Assembly (NCBI RefSeq): GCF_014773485.1
Contig: NZ_JACXBP010000001.1
Location: 744,001 to 808,000 of the forward strand
DNA from: Erwinia aphidicola
GTDB lineage: Bacteria > Pseudomonadota > Gammaproteobacteria > Enterobacterales > Enterobacteriaceae
Direction of reading: 5' to 3'
DNA: 64,000 nt
The stretch's first letter is position 1, and every line of letters starts with the position of its first letter. Below are positions 8,576-16,937 of this stretch, one piece after another. Under the pieces are notes generated by a model that worked only from the letters and a program-made list of their open reading frames with translations, searched no databases and was not told the DNA's origin. The position numbers were made by a program, and so were the translations under genes.

Positions 8576-9950
8576 GCGTCATATCGTTATCGTCGGCGGC
8601 GGGTTTACCGGCACCGCCACGGCCATCCATCTGGCCGGGCTCGGTGACGCCGGGCTGACGGTAACGGTGATTGAGCCACGGCCGCAGCTGGCCTGCGGAG
8701 TGGCTTACGGCACGCGCGACCCTGCACACCGCATCAACGTTCCGGCCGATCGCATGCAGCTCTCGGCGGCGCAACAGGGCGATTTTGACCGCTGGTTCCG
8801 CGCCTCGCAAGCGTTTGAGCAGGATGCCGATGCGCAGTGGCATGACGGTAAAGTTTACCCGCAGCGCGGGCAGTTTGCCGCCTGGGTTGCTGAGCAGTTC
8901 ACCCAGGCACAGCAGAGCTCGGCGGTGACATTACGCCATATTTGCGGCCGGGCGGTGGCGCTGGAAGCGGGAAGCATTGTGACGGACTCGGGGCAGCGCG
9001 TGGCCGCCGATGACGTGGTGCTGGCGATCAGCCATCCACCGCCCGCGCTGCCGCGCCAGATTGCCGAAGCGCTGGAGGGGCACCCCGGCCTGATTGCTAA
9101 CCCGTGGTGTGAGGGCGCGCTGAGCGCTATTGCGGCGGATGAGCGCATCGCGATTATCGGCAGCGGGCTGAGCATGTCGGATGTCGTGGCAACGTTACAC
9201 CGTCACGGGCATCGCGGCCCGGTCAGCGCCTTTTCACGCCGTGGCCTGCTGCCACGGCCAAATCTCAGCGGTGCTTATCAACCCACGCCGCTGGATTACC
9301 AGCAGCCGCAGGCCAGCACGGTGCTGGCGTGGCTGCGGCGTATTCGCCGCGAGATTGCGGCCAGCGGGCTGCCGTGGCAGCTGGTGCTCGACGATATTCG
9401 CCTGAACGGCCAGCGCATCTGGCAGCAGCTGACTCTTGACGAACAGCGCCGCTTCCTGCGCCATCTGCGCCCGTGGTGGGATGTGCACCGCTACCGCGTC
9501 GCTCCTCAGGTCAGTCAGGTGCTGGAGCAGTGGCTGACTAGCGGGCAGCTGACGGTGACTGCCGCCAGGCTGGGCGCGGTGCGGGCCGCCGGGCAGCAGA
9601 TTGAGTTGACGCTGCAGCCGCGCAGAGCGCCGGCGCGGCAACTTACCGTTGACCGCGTAATTATTACCACCGGCCCGGCGCACGGCAGCCTGTTGAGCAG
9701 CGACGCGCTGCTGCATCAGTTAACTATCGCTGGCATCATCCAGCCCGATCCGCTGGCGCTGGGTATTGCGGTGAATGCCCTGTCGCAGACCCTTAACCGC
9801 AGCGGGCAAGCCAATCCGCATCTGTATGTCGCCGGGCCGGCTGCCCGTGGCCGCTTTGGCGAACTTATGGGGCTGCCGCAGGTGGCGGAGCATGCCGAAA
9901 GCGTGGCGCGCCAGCTGCTCGGCCTCGATGCGGAGCGATGTCCCGCCTGA
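8568..9950 (+). CDS. FAD/NAD(P)-binding protein
   Basis: This 460-residue protein has two dinucleotide-binding motifs: an N-terminal Rossmann fold VIVGGGFTGTATAIHLAG (residues 6-23) and a second one at IAIIGSGLSMSDVVATLHRHG. FGVAYGT-like CGVAYGTRDPAHRINVPA and a C-terminal VAGPAARGRFGELMGLPQV complete the pattern of the YdhS-like FAD-NAD(P)-binding family. It overlaps sfnG by eight bases, so it is translated with the monooxygenases. It could be a redox partner or an oxidoreductase of a sulfur intermediate. It is not a typical SsuE-like flavin reductase, so calling it the FMNH2 source would be speculation. Confidence 0.75.
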   Translation: MAERHIVIVGGGFTGTATAIHLAGLGDAGLTVTVIEPRPQLACGVAYGTRDPAHRINVPADRMQLSAAQQGDFDRWFRASQAFEQDADAQWHDGKVYPQRGQFAAWVAEQFTQAQQSSAVTLRHICGRAVALEAGSIVTDSGQRVAADDVVLAISHPPPALPRQIAEALEGHPGLIANPWCEGALSAIAADERIAIIGSGLSMSDVVATLHRHGHRGPVSAFSRRGLLPRPNLSGAYQPTPLDYQQPQASTVLAWLRRIRREIAASGLPWQLVLDDIRLNGQRIWQQLTLDEQRRFLRHLRPWWDVHRYRVAPQVSQVLEQWLTSGQLTVTAARLGAVRAAGQQIELTLQPRRAPARQLTVDRVIITTGPAHGSLLSSDALLHQLTIAGIIQPDPLALGIAVNALSQTLNRSGQANPHLYVAGPAARGRFGELMGLPQVAEHAESVARQLLGLDAERCPA

Positions 9951-10037
9951 CGCCGTAACTCACCGTTGATTCACCCTTAAAAACTATCACCTGCAGCGGG
10001 CGGGCTGGATCCGGCCGTGTAAAATTCGGAGTGTGCT

Positions 10038-11447
10038 ATGTCTTCACAACGTGAAATTCGTCTTAACGCCTTTGATATGAACTGCGTGGGCCACCAGTCT
10101 CCGGGCCTGTGGGCGCATCCGCGCGACCGCTCCTGGCAATATAAGGATCTGAGCTACTGGACCGAGCTGGCATGTCTGCTGGAGCGCGGCAAGTTCGACG
10201 GCCTGTTTATTGCCGATGTCCTTGGCGTCTACGACGTGCTGAACGGCGATAATGCCGCCGCCATCCGCAACGCTACCCAGGTGCCGGTTAACGATCCGCT
10301 GGCGCTGATCACCCCGATGGCGCTGGTGACCGAGCATCTCGGCTTTGGCCTTACCGCATCGCTGTCGTTTGAGCATCCTTACCCGTTTGCCCGCCGCATC
10401 TCCACCCTGGATCATCTGACCAAAGGGCGCATCGGCTGGAATATTGTCACCTCCTATCTGGAGAGCGGTGCGCGCAATATCGGCCACCAGGCGCAGACCG
10501 ATCACGATGCACGCTACGACTACGCCGATGAATATTTGCAGGTGGTGTACAAACTGCTGGAAGGCAGCTGGGAGGAGGGAGCCATCCTGCGCGATCGCCA
10601 GCGCCGCATCTTCAGCGACCCAACGAAAATCCATCCGATCAATCACCAGGGCTCCTTCTTCCAGGTGCCGGGCATTCACCTGTGTGAACCGTCGCCGCAG
10701 CGCACGCCGGTGCTGTATCAGGCTGGAGCATCCAGCCGCGGCAAGCAGTTCGCCGCCGAGCACGCCGAGTGCGTATTTGTGGCCGCGCCGTCGAAAGTGC
10801 TGCTGAAGAAGACGGTCGCCGATATCCGCCGACGCGCCGCAGAGGCCGGGCGCGATCCGCGCAGCATTCTGATCTTCAACCTGCAAACGGTAATCGTTGA
10901 CGAAACCGATAAAGCGGCGCAGGCGAAATGGCAGGAGTACAAAAGCTACGTCAGCTACGAAGGCGCGCTGGCGCTGATCTCCGGCTGGACCGGCATCGAC
11001 TTCGGCCAGTATCAGCCGGACCAGGTGCTGAAACATCTGCACACCAACGCTATCCAGTCAGCGGTGGAAACTTTCTCCACCGCCGATCCAAATCGTCAGT
11101 GGACGGTGCAGGGGCTGGCGGACTGGGTGGGGATTGGCGGCTTTGGACCGCTGCTGGTCGGCAGTGCGCAGACCGTGGCAGACGAGCTGCAAAGCTGGGT
11201 CGAAGAGACAGATGTTGACGGCTTCAACCTCGCCTACGCGGTAACGCATGAAACCTTTAGCGACGTGGTGGAGCACCTGGTCCCGGAGCTGCAAAAGCGC
11301 GGGGTCTACAAACAGGATTATCAGGCGGGTACGCTGCGCGAGAAGCTGTTTAAGCAGGGGCCGCGCCTGGAGTACCCGCATCCGGGGGCCGGATACCGCC
11401 GCGCTGCCACCGCTGGGGTGCCCCATGCCGATGAGGTCACGCCATGA
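10038..11447 (+). CDS. NtaA/DmoA-family FMN-dependent monooxygenase
   Basis: This 469-residue member of the luciferase-like group contains nitrilotriacetate monooxygenase NtaA, dibenzothiophene-sulfone monooxygenase DszA and dimethylsulfide monooxygenase DmoA. Family marks seen are LNAFDMNCVGHQSPGLWAHP near the N-terminus, ELACLLERGKFDGLFIADVLG, ISTLDHLTKGRIGWNIVTSY and VLYQAGASSRGKQFAAEHAE. It contains the large C-terminal extension of this subgroup, with DGFNLAYAVTHETFSDVVEHLVPELQKRG. Context makes a sulfur substrate, such as a sulfide or sulfone, more likely than an aminopolycarboxylate. It is preceded by an 87-base gap without a visible terminator and overlaps the following ABC gene by four bases (ATGA). 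Confidence 0.85.
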   Translation: MSSQREIRLNAFDMNCVGHQSPGLWAHPRDRSWQYKDLSYWTELACLLERGKFDGLFIADVLGVYDVLNGDNAAAIRNATQVPVNDPLALITPMALVTEHLGFGLTASLSFEHPYPFARRISTLDHLTKGRIGWNIVTSYLESGARNIGHQAQTDHDARYDYADEYLQVVYKLLEGSWEEGAILRDRQRRIFSDPTKIHPINHQGSFFQVPGIHLCEPSPQRTPVLYQAGASSRGKQFAAEHAECVFVAAPSKVLLKKTVADIRRRAAEAGRDPRSILIFNLQTVIVDETDKAAQAKWQEYKSYVSYEGALALISGWTGIDFGQYQPDQVLKHLHTNAIQSAVETFSTADPNRQWTVQGLADWVGIGGFGPLLVGSAQTVADELQSWVEETDVDGFNLAYAVTHETFSDVVEHLVPELQKRGVYKQDYQAGTLREKLFKQGPRLEYPHPGAGYRRAATAGVPHADEVTP

Positions 11448-12457
11448 TTGAAATTGACAGCCTGCGTAAATACTACCCGACGGCGGGCGGTAAGACGGTG
11501 GAGGTGCTGAAAGGCCTCTCTCTCACCGTGCCCGCAGGGTCGATTACCGCCGTAGTGGGGCCAAGCGGTGCCGGGAAATCGACGCTGGCGAAATGCATCA
11601 GCCTGCTGGAACGCCCCAGCTCCGGCAGCATCCGCGTTAACGGGGAAGATCTGTCGCGCCTGTCGGGAGAGGCACTGCGCCGTGAGCGACGCGCAATCGG
11701 CACGGTCTTTCAGTCTTCGGCGCTGCTGGCGCGTAAAACCGCCTGGGAAAATATCGCGCTACCGCTGCAGTGGCTGGGCGTGGTGCCGGGACAGGTTAAG
11801 CAGCACGTTGACCAGCTGCTCGATAGCGTTGGCCTGAGCGATAAAGCGGGCTATTACCCGGCGCAGCTCTCCGGCGGCCAGCGCCAGCGCGTCGGGATTG
11901 CCCGGGCGCTGGCGCTGAAGCCCTCGGTGCTGCTGGCGGACGAAGCCACCTCCGGGCTGGACCCGCAGGCGACGGCCTCCATCCTGCTGCTGTTGCAACA
12001 GCTACGGCAGCAGTTTGGCCTGGCGATTGTCCTGATCACCCATGAGATGGACGTGGTGCGCAGCACGGCGGATGCGGTGGCAGAGATCCGCGACGGTCAG
12101 CTGGTACAGCAGGGCACGCTGCGCGACTTGCTCAGCACGCCAGGCTCGGCGCTGGGAGAGCAGCTGTTTCCACTGCGCCCACTTTCAGCGTCAGCCGACC
12201 TGCTGCTGCAGCTGACCTACGCCACGCCGCTGGCCACTGACTGGATCGGGCGGATCGGTCAGCAGTGTCACTGCCAGATTGATCTGCTGGCCGCGCATGT
12301 GGAAGAGGTTGGCGGGCAGCTGGCCGGGCGTATGCAGATTGGCGTGCGTTTCAATCAGCGCCCGCTGGAAGCCAGGGCGCTGATCGCGCAAATGGCCGAG
12401 CTGGGAATTATTGCCCAGCTGATTGAGGCGCGTCCGCGCCTGCAGGAGGCCGGATGA
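11444..12457 (+). CDS. MetN-like ABC transporter ATP-binding protein
   Basis: This 337-residue ATPase subunit belongs to the methionine uptake (MUT) family. Visible are Walker A GPSGAGKS (39-46), the Q-loop around TVFQSSALL, the signature LSGGQ (142-146), Walker B LLADE (163-167), the H-loop ITHEMDVV, and a C-terminal regulatory NIL domain from about residue 250. In MetN the NIL domain binds methionine and inhibits transport. It overlaps the monooxygenase gene (ATGA) and is followed by MetI- and MetQ-like genes, making a complete importer. Because it sits inside a sulfone/sulfonate operon, its substrate may be an oxidised methionine or another organosulfur compound rather than methionine. For that reason I give no metN symbol. 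Confidence 0.88.
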   Translation: MIEIDSLRKYYPTAGGKTVEVLKGLSLTVPAGSITAVVGPSGAGKSTLAKCISLLERPSSGSIRVNGEDLSRLSGEALRRERRAIGTVFQSSALLARKTAWENIALPLQWLGVVPGQVKQHVDQLLDSVGLSDKAGYYPAQLSGGQRQRVGIARALALKPSVLLADEATSGLDPQATASILLLLQQLRQQFGLAIVLITHEMDVVRSTADAVAEIRDGQLVQQGTLRDLLSTPGSALGEQLFPLRPLSASADLLLQLTYATPLATDWIGRIGQQCHCQIDLLAAHVEEVGGQLAGRMQIGVRFNQRPLEARALIAQMAELGIIAQLIEARPRLQEAG

Positions 12458-12468
12458 AAGCGTAGGAT

Positions 12469-13158
12469 GTGATAAGCCAGGACACGCCATGGAGCCAGAT
12501 ACACCGGCTGATGCTGCCTGCTTACGGTGAAACCTGGCTGATGGTCGGTATTGTGATGCTGTTTGTGGTGTCGCTCGGCGGGATGCTCGGCGTGGTGCTG
12601 TTTAATACCTCAGCGCGCGGGCTGTTTTCCCACCCGGCGGCCCATCGCAGCCTGAGCTGGCTGGTAAACATTGGGCGCTCACTGCCGTTTCTGGTGCTGA
12701 TGGCGGCGATTATCCCCTTCACCTTCTGGCTGACCGGCACCACCATTGGTATTCCGGCGGCGGTGATCCCGATGATCGTCGCCGGAACGCCATTTTTTGC
12801 CCGGCTGGTCGAGAACGCGCTGCGCGAGCTGCCGGCGGAAGTGACGGCCGTCGGGCTGGTGTCCGGCGGTTCGCGCTGGCAAATCATCTGCGGCGCGCAG
12901 CTCAGTGAGGCACTGCCGGCGATTGTAGCCGCCATCACGCTGAACCTGATTTCAATGATCGAATATTCGGCTATCGCCGGCACCATCGGCGCGGGCGGCA
13001 TTGGTTATCTGGCGGTGGTGTATGGCTATCAGCGTTTTGATAATCACATCATGATCGCCACCATTGTCGTGCTGATCGCCACTATTCAACTGATTCAACT
13101 GATTGGCGATCGCGTGGTTGCCAGACTTCAACACTCTCAGGGAACGCACACATCATGA
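12469..13158 (+). CDS. MetI-like ABC permease, amber codon near the natural start
   Basis: This permease of the MetNIQ-like importer reads as 229 residues from GTG 12469. About five hydrophobic segments and the EAA-type loop (ENALRELPAEVTAVGLVSGG) are present, with the GYSA-like region MIEYSAIAGTIGAGGIGYLAVVYGYQ. The start is odd. An ATG at 12454 overlaps the metN-like stop as ATGA, like the other junctions in this operon, and has AGGAGG four bases before it. That frame hits TAG at 12463-12465, then continues in frame through GTG 12469 into the permease. The GTG has no good ribosome-binding site. The likely history is a nonsense mutation at codon 4, possibly a sequencing error, with weak reinitiation at GTG 12469 or ATG 12511. 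The rest of the gene is intact. Confidence 0.8.
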   Translation: MISQDTPWSQIHRLMLPAYGETWLMVGIVMLFVVSLGGMLGVVLFNTSARGLFSHPAAHRSLSWLVNIGRSLPFLVLMAAIIPFTFWLTGTTIGIPAAVIPMIVAGTPFFARLVENALRELPAEVTAVGLVSGGSRWQIICGAQLSEALPAIVAAITLNLISMIEYSAIAGTIGAGGIGYLAVVYGYQRFDNHIMIATIVVLIATIQLIQLIGDRVVARLQHSQGTHTS

Positions 13159-14039
13159 CGCAGCAAACTTTTGAACTGAAAAAGAAGAAAACCTGGCCGT
13201 GGCTGGTGGCCGTGGTGCTGATTGCGCTGATTGCGCTGATTGCGCTACTCGGCTGGCACTTCAGCCGCCAGCAGCAAAATAGCGTGACCTTTGGCACCAC
13301 CCTGAAGGTGCACTTCGAGCCGGCCATGGCGGGTGAACAGAAGCTGATCGAGTACGTGGCGCAGCATATTGCCCCGGATTACGGTATTCAGCTGGAAGCG
13401 GTAGGGTTGCAGGATCCGGTGCAGGCCGACCGCGCCGTGGCGGCAGGGCAATATGCTGCCACTGTGTATCAACACCAGTGGTGGCTGAAGCAGGTAGTGG
13501 ATGCCAATAAATTCGAACTCAGTTCAACGCTGCCGCTGTTCCAGTGGGCGTTTGGTATCTACTCGGACCGCTATAAGGCGATTGCCGATCTGCCCAACGG
13601 CGCGGAAATCGTGGTGCCAAACGACGGGGCTAACCAGGGACAGGCGCTGTGGCTGCTGCAGCGCATTGGTTTGATTGGCCTGGATCCCAACGTTGAGCCG
13701 CGCACCGCCAAAATTAAAGATATTGTGAAAAACCCGCATAACTTTAATTTTAAAGAGCTGGATTTATTAACCATGCCGCGTGCCTTAAATTCTGTCGACG
13801 CCGCAATCGGTTATGTTTCACAGTTTGATGCCGGTAAAGTCGGGCGTGATAAAGGCATATTATTCCCACCCGCGCCGCGTACCTTCGCCTCACAGTTAGT
13901 CATTGGTACACCCTATTTAAATGATGAGAATATTATCAAGTTAAAAAAAGCCTTTGCCGATCCACGCGTGCAGCAGTGGCTTAAAGAGACTCAGGATCCG
14001 CAGGTGCAGGGCGTATTAGTGCCGGTATCGGCAGATTAA
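13155..14039 (+). CDS. MetQ/NLPA-family substrate-binding protein with N-terminal membrane anchor
   Basis: This 294-residue binding protein is the third component of the MetNIQ-like importer. After a basic stretch (ELKKKKTWPW) comes one membrane segment (about residues 17-38, LVAVVLIALIALIALLGWHF), then the NLPA fold: FEPAMAGEQKLIEYVAQHIAPDYGIQLEAV, AVAAGQYAATVYQHQWWL, LYSDRYK-like GIYSDRYKAIADLPNGAEIVVPND, and NPHNFNFKELD. Usual MetQ proteins carry a lipobox cysteine; there is none here, so anchoring seems to be by an uncleaved helix. It overlaps the permease stop by four bases and ends the operon, with a terminator at 14057. Ligand unknown; organosulfur is inferred from context. Confidence 0.85.
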   Translation: MTQQTFELKKKKTWPWLVAVVLIALIALIALLGWHFSRQQQNSVTFGTTLKVHFEPAMAGEQKLIEYVAQHIAPDYGIQLEAVGLQDPVQADRAVAAGQYAATVYQHQWWLKQVVDANKFELSSTLPLFQWAFGIYSDRYKAIADLPNGAEIVVPNDGANQGQALWLLQRIGLIGLDPNVEPRTAKIKDIVKNPHNFNFKELDLLTMPRALNSVDAAIGYVSQFDAGKVGRDKGILFPPAPRTFASQLVIGTPYLNDENIIKLKKAFADPRVQQWLKETQDPQVQGVLVPVSAD

Positions 14040-14056
14040 ATTAACACGCATCAACA

Positions 14057-14080
14057 GGCCGGGCATATTGCCCGGCTTTT
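14057..14080 (+). terminator. Intrinsic terminator of the organosulfur operon
   Basis: GCCGGGC, loop ATATT, GCCCGGC, then TTTT. It lies 18 bases after the stop of the MetQ-like gene and closes the seven-gene operon. Confidence 0.85.
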
Positions 14081-14205
14081 GGCGTTGGAAAAATATATTC
14101 AATTGATTTTAAAGCATAATAAAATCATTTTTCCTTGTTTGTTATTACAGCGCTTCCTCTTTATAAATGCAGTGTTACCTGCTAATAAAATAATATGAGG
14201 ATACT

Positions 14206-15669
14206 ATGAGTACATTAAATATTGACGATGGTGTTATTTCACCCCCCTCGTCCTCAACACCGGTGCGCTCTGTCAGTGATGTGGCGCAGTTAATTAACAC
14301 CAGTACCAGCAAAAACAGTTACGCCCGCTGGATTGTCTTTCTGGCACTCGGCGGGGTGTTTTTAGATGCCTACGATCTCACCACGCTCTCATACGGTATT
14401 GATGATGTGGTTAAAGAGTTCGGCTTAACCCCGGCAATCACCGGGCTGGTCACCTCATCGATTATGATCGGCACCATCGTTGGCAACCTGCTGGGCGGCT
14501 GGCTGACCGATAAATATGGCCGCTACTCGGTATTTATGGCCGATATGCTGTTCTTTGTGGTCTCGGCGATCGCCGCCGGGCTGGCGCCAAACGTCTGGGT
14601 GCTGATCGGTGCGCGTTTCCTGATGGGGATCGGCGTGGGGATCGACCTGCCAGTGGCGATGGCTTATCTGGCTGAGTTCTCCAAATTTACCGGCAAGGGC
14701 AATAAAGCCGCACGTTTAGCCGCGTGGTGCCCGATGTGGTACGCGGCGTCGTCGGCCTGCTTCTTTATTATCTTCGCGCTGTATTTCCTGCTGCCGAAAG
14801 AGCACGCCGACTGGCTGTGGCGTGCCTCGCTGCTATTTGGCGCGGTGCCAGCCCTGCTGATTATTGCGGTGCGCAGCAAATTTATGAATGAGTCCCCGCT
14901 GTGGGCGGCGAACCAGGGCGATCTGGAAGGGGCGGCACGTATCCTGCGCGACTCTTACGGCATCAGCGCCCACGCGGCGGAAGCCCACGAACGCGAGCCG
15001 GTAAAGAAAGCGCCGCCGAAAGTCAGCTTCCGCGTGCTTTTTCACCAGCCGTATCGTGAGCGTACTATTGTCACGGCGGTGATGAATATCTGTATCTCCT
15101 TCGAATACACCGCCATCGCCTTCTTCCTGCCGTCGATCCTCGCGCAGTTCCTCGGCGCTGGCGTATTTGAAACTATCTCCGCTTCGCTGGGGCTTAATGC
15201 GCTGTTCGCCTTTACCGGTGGACTGCTGGGGATGCGCCTGGCATGGAAATTCCCGTCGCGCCACGTGGCGATTGCCGGGTTCGCGCTGCAGTTTATTGCG
15301 CTGATCTCGCTGGCGCTGATAGGCCACCCAACCGCCACGCCTGGCGTGGTGTTTGCCATTCTGATGCTCGGTCTGTGGCTGTTTGCCGAAGGCTTCGGTC
15401 CCGGCGCGCAGATGATGATCTACCCGGCGCTCTCTTATCCCACTCATATTCGTGCGACCGGCGTCGGTTTTGGCCGCTCGCTGTCGGGGGTTGGCAGCGC
15501 GCTGGCGCTGTTTATCCTGCCAATTTTGCAGGCTGCCTACGGCACCAATATGTTCTGGATCGTCTCGCTGGCCGCGATTATCCCGATTATTTTCCTGCTG
15601 ATTATCCGCTTTGAACCGACCAGGCAGGATATTGACGACCAATCTGAAACCGGAGGATCCCATGTCTGA
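14206..15669 (+). CDS. MFS transporter (sugar-porter/aromatic-acid type)
   Basis: This 487-residue transporter has 12 predicted membrane segments. A cytoplasmic N-terminal tail of about 40 residues precedes ARWIVFLALGGVFLDAYDLTTLSYG. GGWLTDKYGRYSVFMADM is the loop 2-3 motif, and GARFLMGIGVGIDLPVAMAYLAEF the segment 4-5 motif of the metabolite-porter group. It starts after TGAGGA with a fresh leader after the upstream terminator, so it probably has its own promoter. Its last eight bases overlap sfnB, so the two are co-translated. This coupling makes it a candidate importer of the sulfur compound that the SfnB-like enzyme oxidises. No sigma-54 promoter was found upstream. Confidence 0.85.
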   Translation: MSTLNIDDGVISPPSSSTPVRSVSDVAQLINTSTSKNSYARWIVFLALGGVFLDAYDLTTLSYGIDDVVKEFGLTPAITGLVTSSIMIGTIVGNLLGGWLTDKYGRYSVFMADMLFFVVSAIAAGLAPNVWVLIGARFLMGIGVGIDLPVAMAYLAEFSKFTGKGNKAARLAAWCPMWYAASSACFFIIFALYFLLPKEHADWLWRASLLFGAVPALLIIAVRSKFMNESPLWAANQGDLEGAARILRDSYGISAHAAEAHEREPVKKAPPKVSFRVLFHQPYRERTIVTAVMNICISFEYTAIAFFLPSILAQFLGAGVFETISASLGLNALFAFTGGLLGMRLAWKFPSRHVAIAGFALQFIALISLALIGHPTATPGVVFAILMLGLWLFAEGFGPGAQMMIYPALSYPTHIRATGVGFGRSLSGVGSALALFILPILQAAYGTNMFWIVSLAAIIPIIFLLIIRFEPTRQDIDDQSETGGSHV

Positions 15670-16867
15670 TATTCACCCTGACTATGCTGCGCTGGCGGCA
15701 GCCTTTCGCCCCATTTTCGCGCGTATTGCCGAGGGCGCCGTAGAGCGTGAAACCACGCGCACGCTGCCCACGGAAGCGATCCGCTGGCTGAAAGAGGCCG
15801 GATTTGGCACCCTGCGCATTCCGCAACAGCAGGGCGGATTCGGCGCCACGCTGCCGCAGCTGTTCCAGCTGCTGACGGAGCTGGCCGAAGCCGACTCAAA
15901 TCTGCCGCAGGCGCTGCGCGCGCATTTTGCCTTTGTCGAAGACCGCCTGAATCAGCCAGATAGCGCGCAGCGGCAGAGCTGGTTCCGCCGTTTTGCCGAT
16001 GGCGAACTGGTGGGCAGCGGCTGGACTGAAATCGGCACTGTTAAGCTGGGCGAGGTGATCACCAAAGTTAGCCCGGTGGAACACGGCTGGCAGCTCGACG
16101 GGGAGAAGTTCTACAGCACCGGCTCACTGTATGCCGACTGGATCGATGTTTACGCTCAGCGCAGCGATAACGGCCGTGATGTGATTGCGCTGGTGAATAC
16201 CCATCAGGCGGGAGTGGAGCGTGATGATGACTGGGATGGCTTTGGCCAGCGTCTGACCGGCAGCGGCAGCACGCGCTTTCGTCAGGCGCGGGTGGAGCAG
16301 GCGCACGTATTTGATTTCAGCGAGCGCTTCCGCTATCAGACCGCGTTCTACCAGCACGTGTTACTGGCAACGCTGGCCGGTATCGGCAGGGCGGTGAAGC
16401 GTGATGCCGCCGCGGGAGTGGCAAACCGCACGCGCACCTACAGCCACGGCAATGCCGGACGGGTCAAAAATGATGCGCAGGTGTTGCAGGTGGTGGGGCA
16501 GATATCCAGCTGGGCGTGGGCGGTGGAAGCCACGGTCCAGCGCGCCGCCCACTCGCTGCAGCTGGCTTATGAGCTGCACAACAGCGGGGATGAAGCGCGT
16601 ATTCAGCAGGCGAACGTCCTGGCCGAGCTGGAATCGGCGCAGGCGCAGGTGGTGGCGAGCGAGCTGGTGCCGCGTGCCGCCAGCGAGTTGTTTAATGCGC
16701 TCGGCGCATCGGATACCCGGGTCAGCAAGGCGCTGGATCGCCACTGGCGCAATGCCCGCACGGTAGCCTCACATAATCCGGTGATTTATAAGATCCGCAA
16801 CGTCGGGGACTGGGAAGTCAACGGCAAAGAGCCGACGTTTATCTGGCAGATTGGTAACGGGGAATAA
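15662..16867 (+). CDS. SfnB/DszC-family sulfur-acquisition flavoprotein oxidoreductase
   Basis: This 401-residue enzyme has the acyl-CoA dehydrogenase fold of the SfnB/DszC type of flavin-dependent monooxygenases. The N-terminal helical domain includes EAIRWLKEAGFGTLRIPQQQGGFGA. The central beta domain includes GSGWTEIGT and WQLDGEKFYSTGS, and the C-terminal four-helix domain ends with RNARTVASHNPVIYKIRNVGDW, a strong mark of the DszC/SfnB subgroup. I start it at ATG 15662 (GGAGG seven bases upstream, overlap with the MFS gene). An in-frame ATG at 15611 lies far inside the transporter gene. In Pseudomonas sfnB belongs to the SfnR regulon and is linked to dimethylsulfide-related sulfur use. 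The exact reaction here is unknown. Confidence 0.88.
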   Translation: MSDIHPDYAALAAAFRPIFARIAEGAVERETTRTLPTEAIRWLKEAGFGTLRIPQQQGGFGATLPQLFQLLTELAEADSNLPQALRAHFAFVEDRLNQPDSAQRQSWFRRFADGELVGSGWTEIGTVKLGEVITKVSPVEHGWQLDGEKFYSTGSLYADWIDVYAQRSDNGRDVIALVNTHQAGVERDDDWDGFGQRLTGSGSTRFRQARVEQAHVFDFSERFRYQTAFYQHVLLATLAGIGRAVKRDAAAGVANRTRTYSHGNAGRVKNDAQVLQVVGQISSWAWAVEATVQRAAHSLQLAYELHNSGDEARIQQANVLAELESAQAQVVASELVPRAASELFNALGASDTRVSKALDRHWRNARTVASHNPVIYKIRNVGDWEVNGKEPTFIWQIGNGE

Positions 16868-16875
16868 CAAGGTGT

Positions 16876-16926
16876 GGGTGGAGGGGCGATCGAAGAAGAT
16901 GATCGACCCCTACCGTTTTGGTCGGC
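16876..16926 (-). repeat. REP-like palindrome, copy B, with an adjacent half copy
   Basis: On the minus strand, GTAG is followed by GGGTCGATCA and, after a short spacer, TCGATCGCCCC (16913-16883). Next to it, GGTCGGCCC at 16920-16928 looks like one arm of a second copy. It fills the gap between convergent sfnB and ssuA. Confidence 0.6.
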
Positions 16927-16937
16927 CCAGATTTACA

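Noticed and set aside
14081..14205. A second sigma-54 promoter before the MFS-sfnB pair.
   Set aside because: No GG-N10-GC motif with the TGGCA context was found, and the TGCTGCA palindrome is absent.
15611..15661. Earlier start (ATG 15611) for the SfnB-like gene.
   Set aside because: It lies inside the MFS gene; ATG 15662 has GGAGG at the proper distance and matches the family N-terminus.
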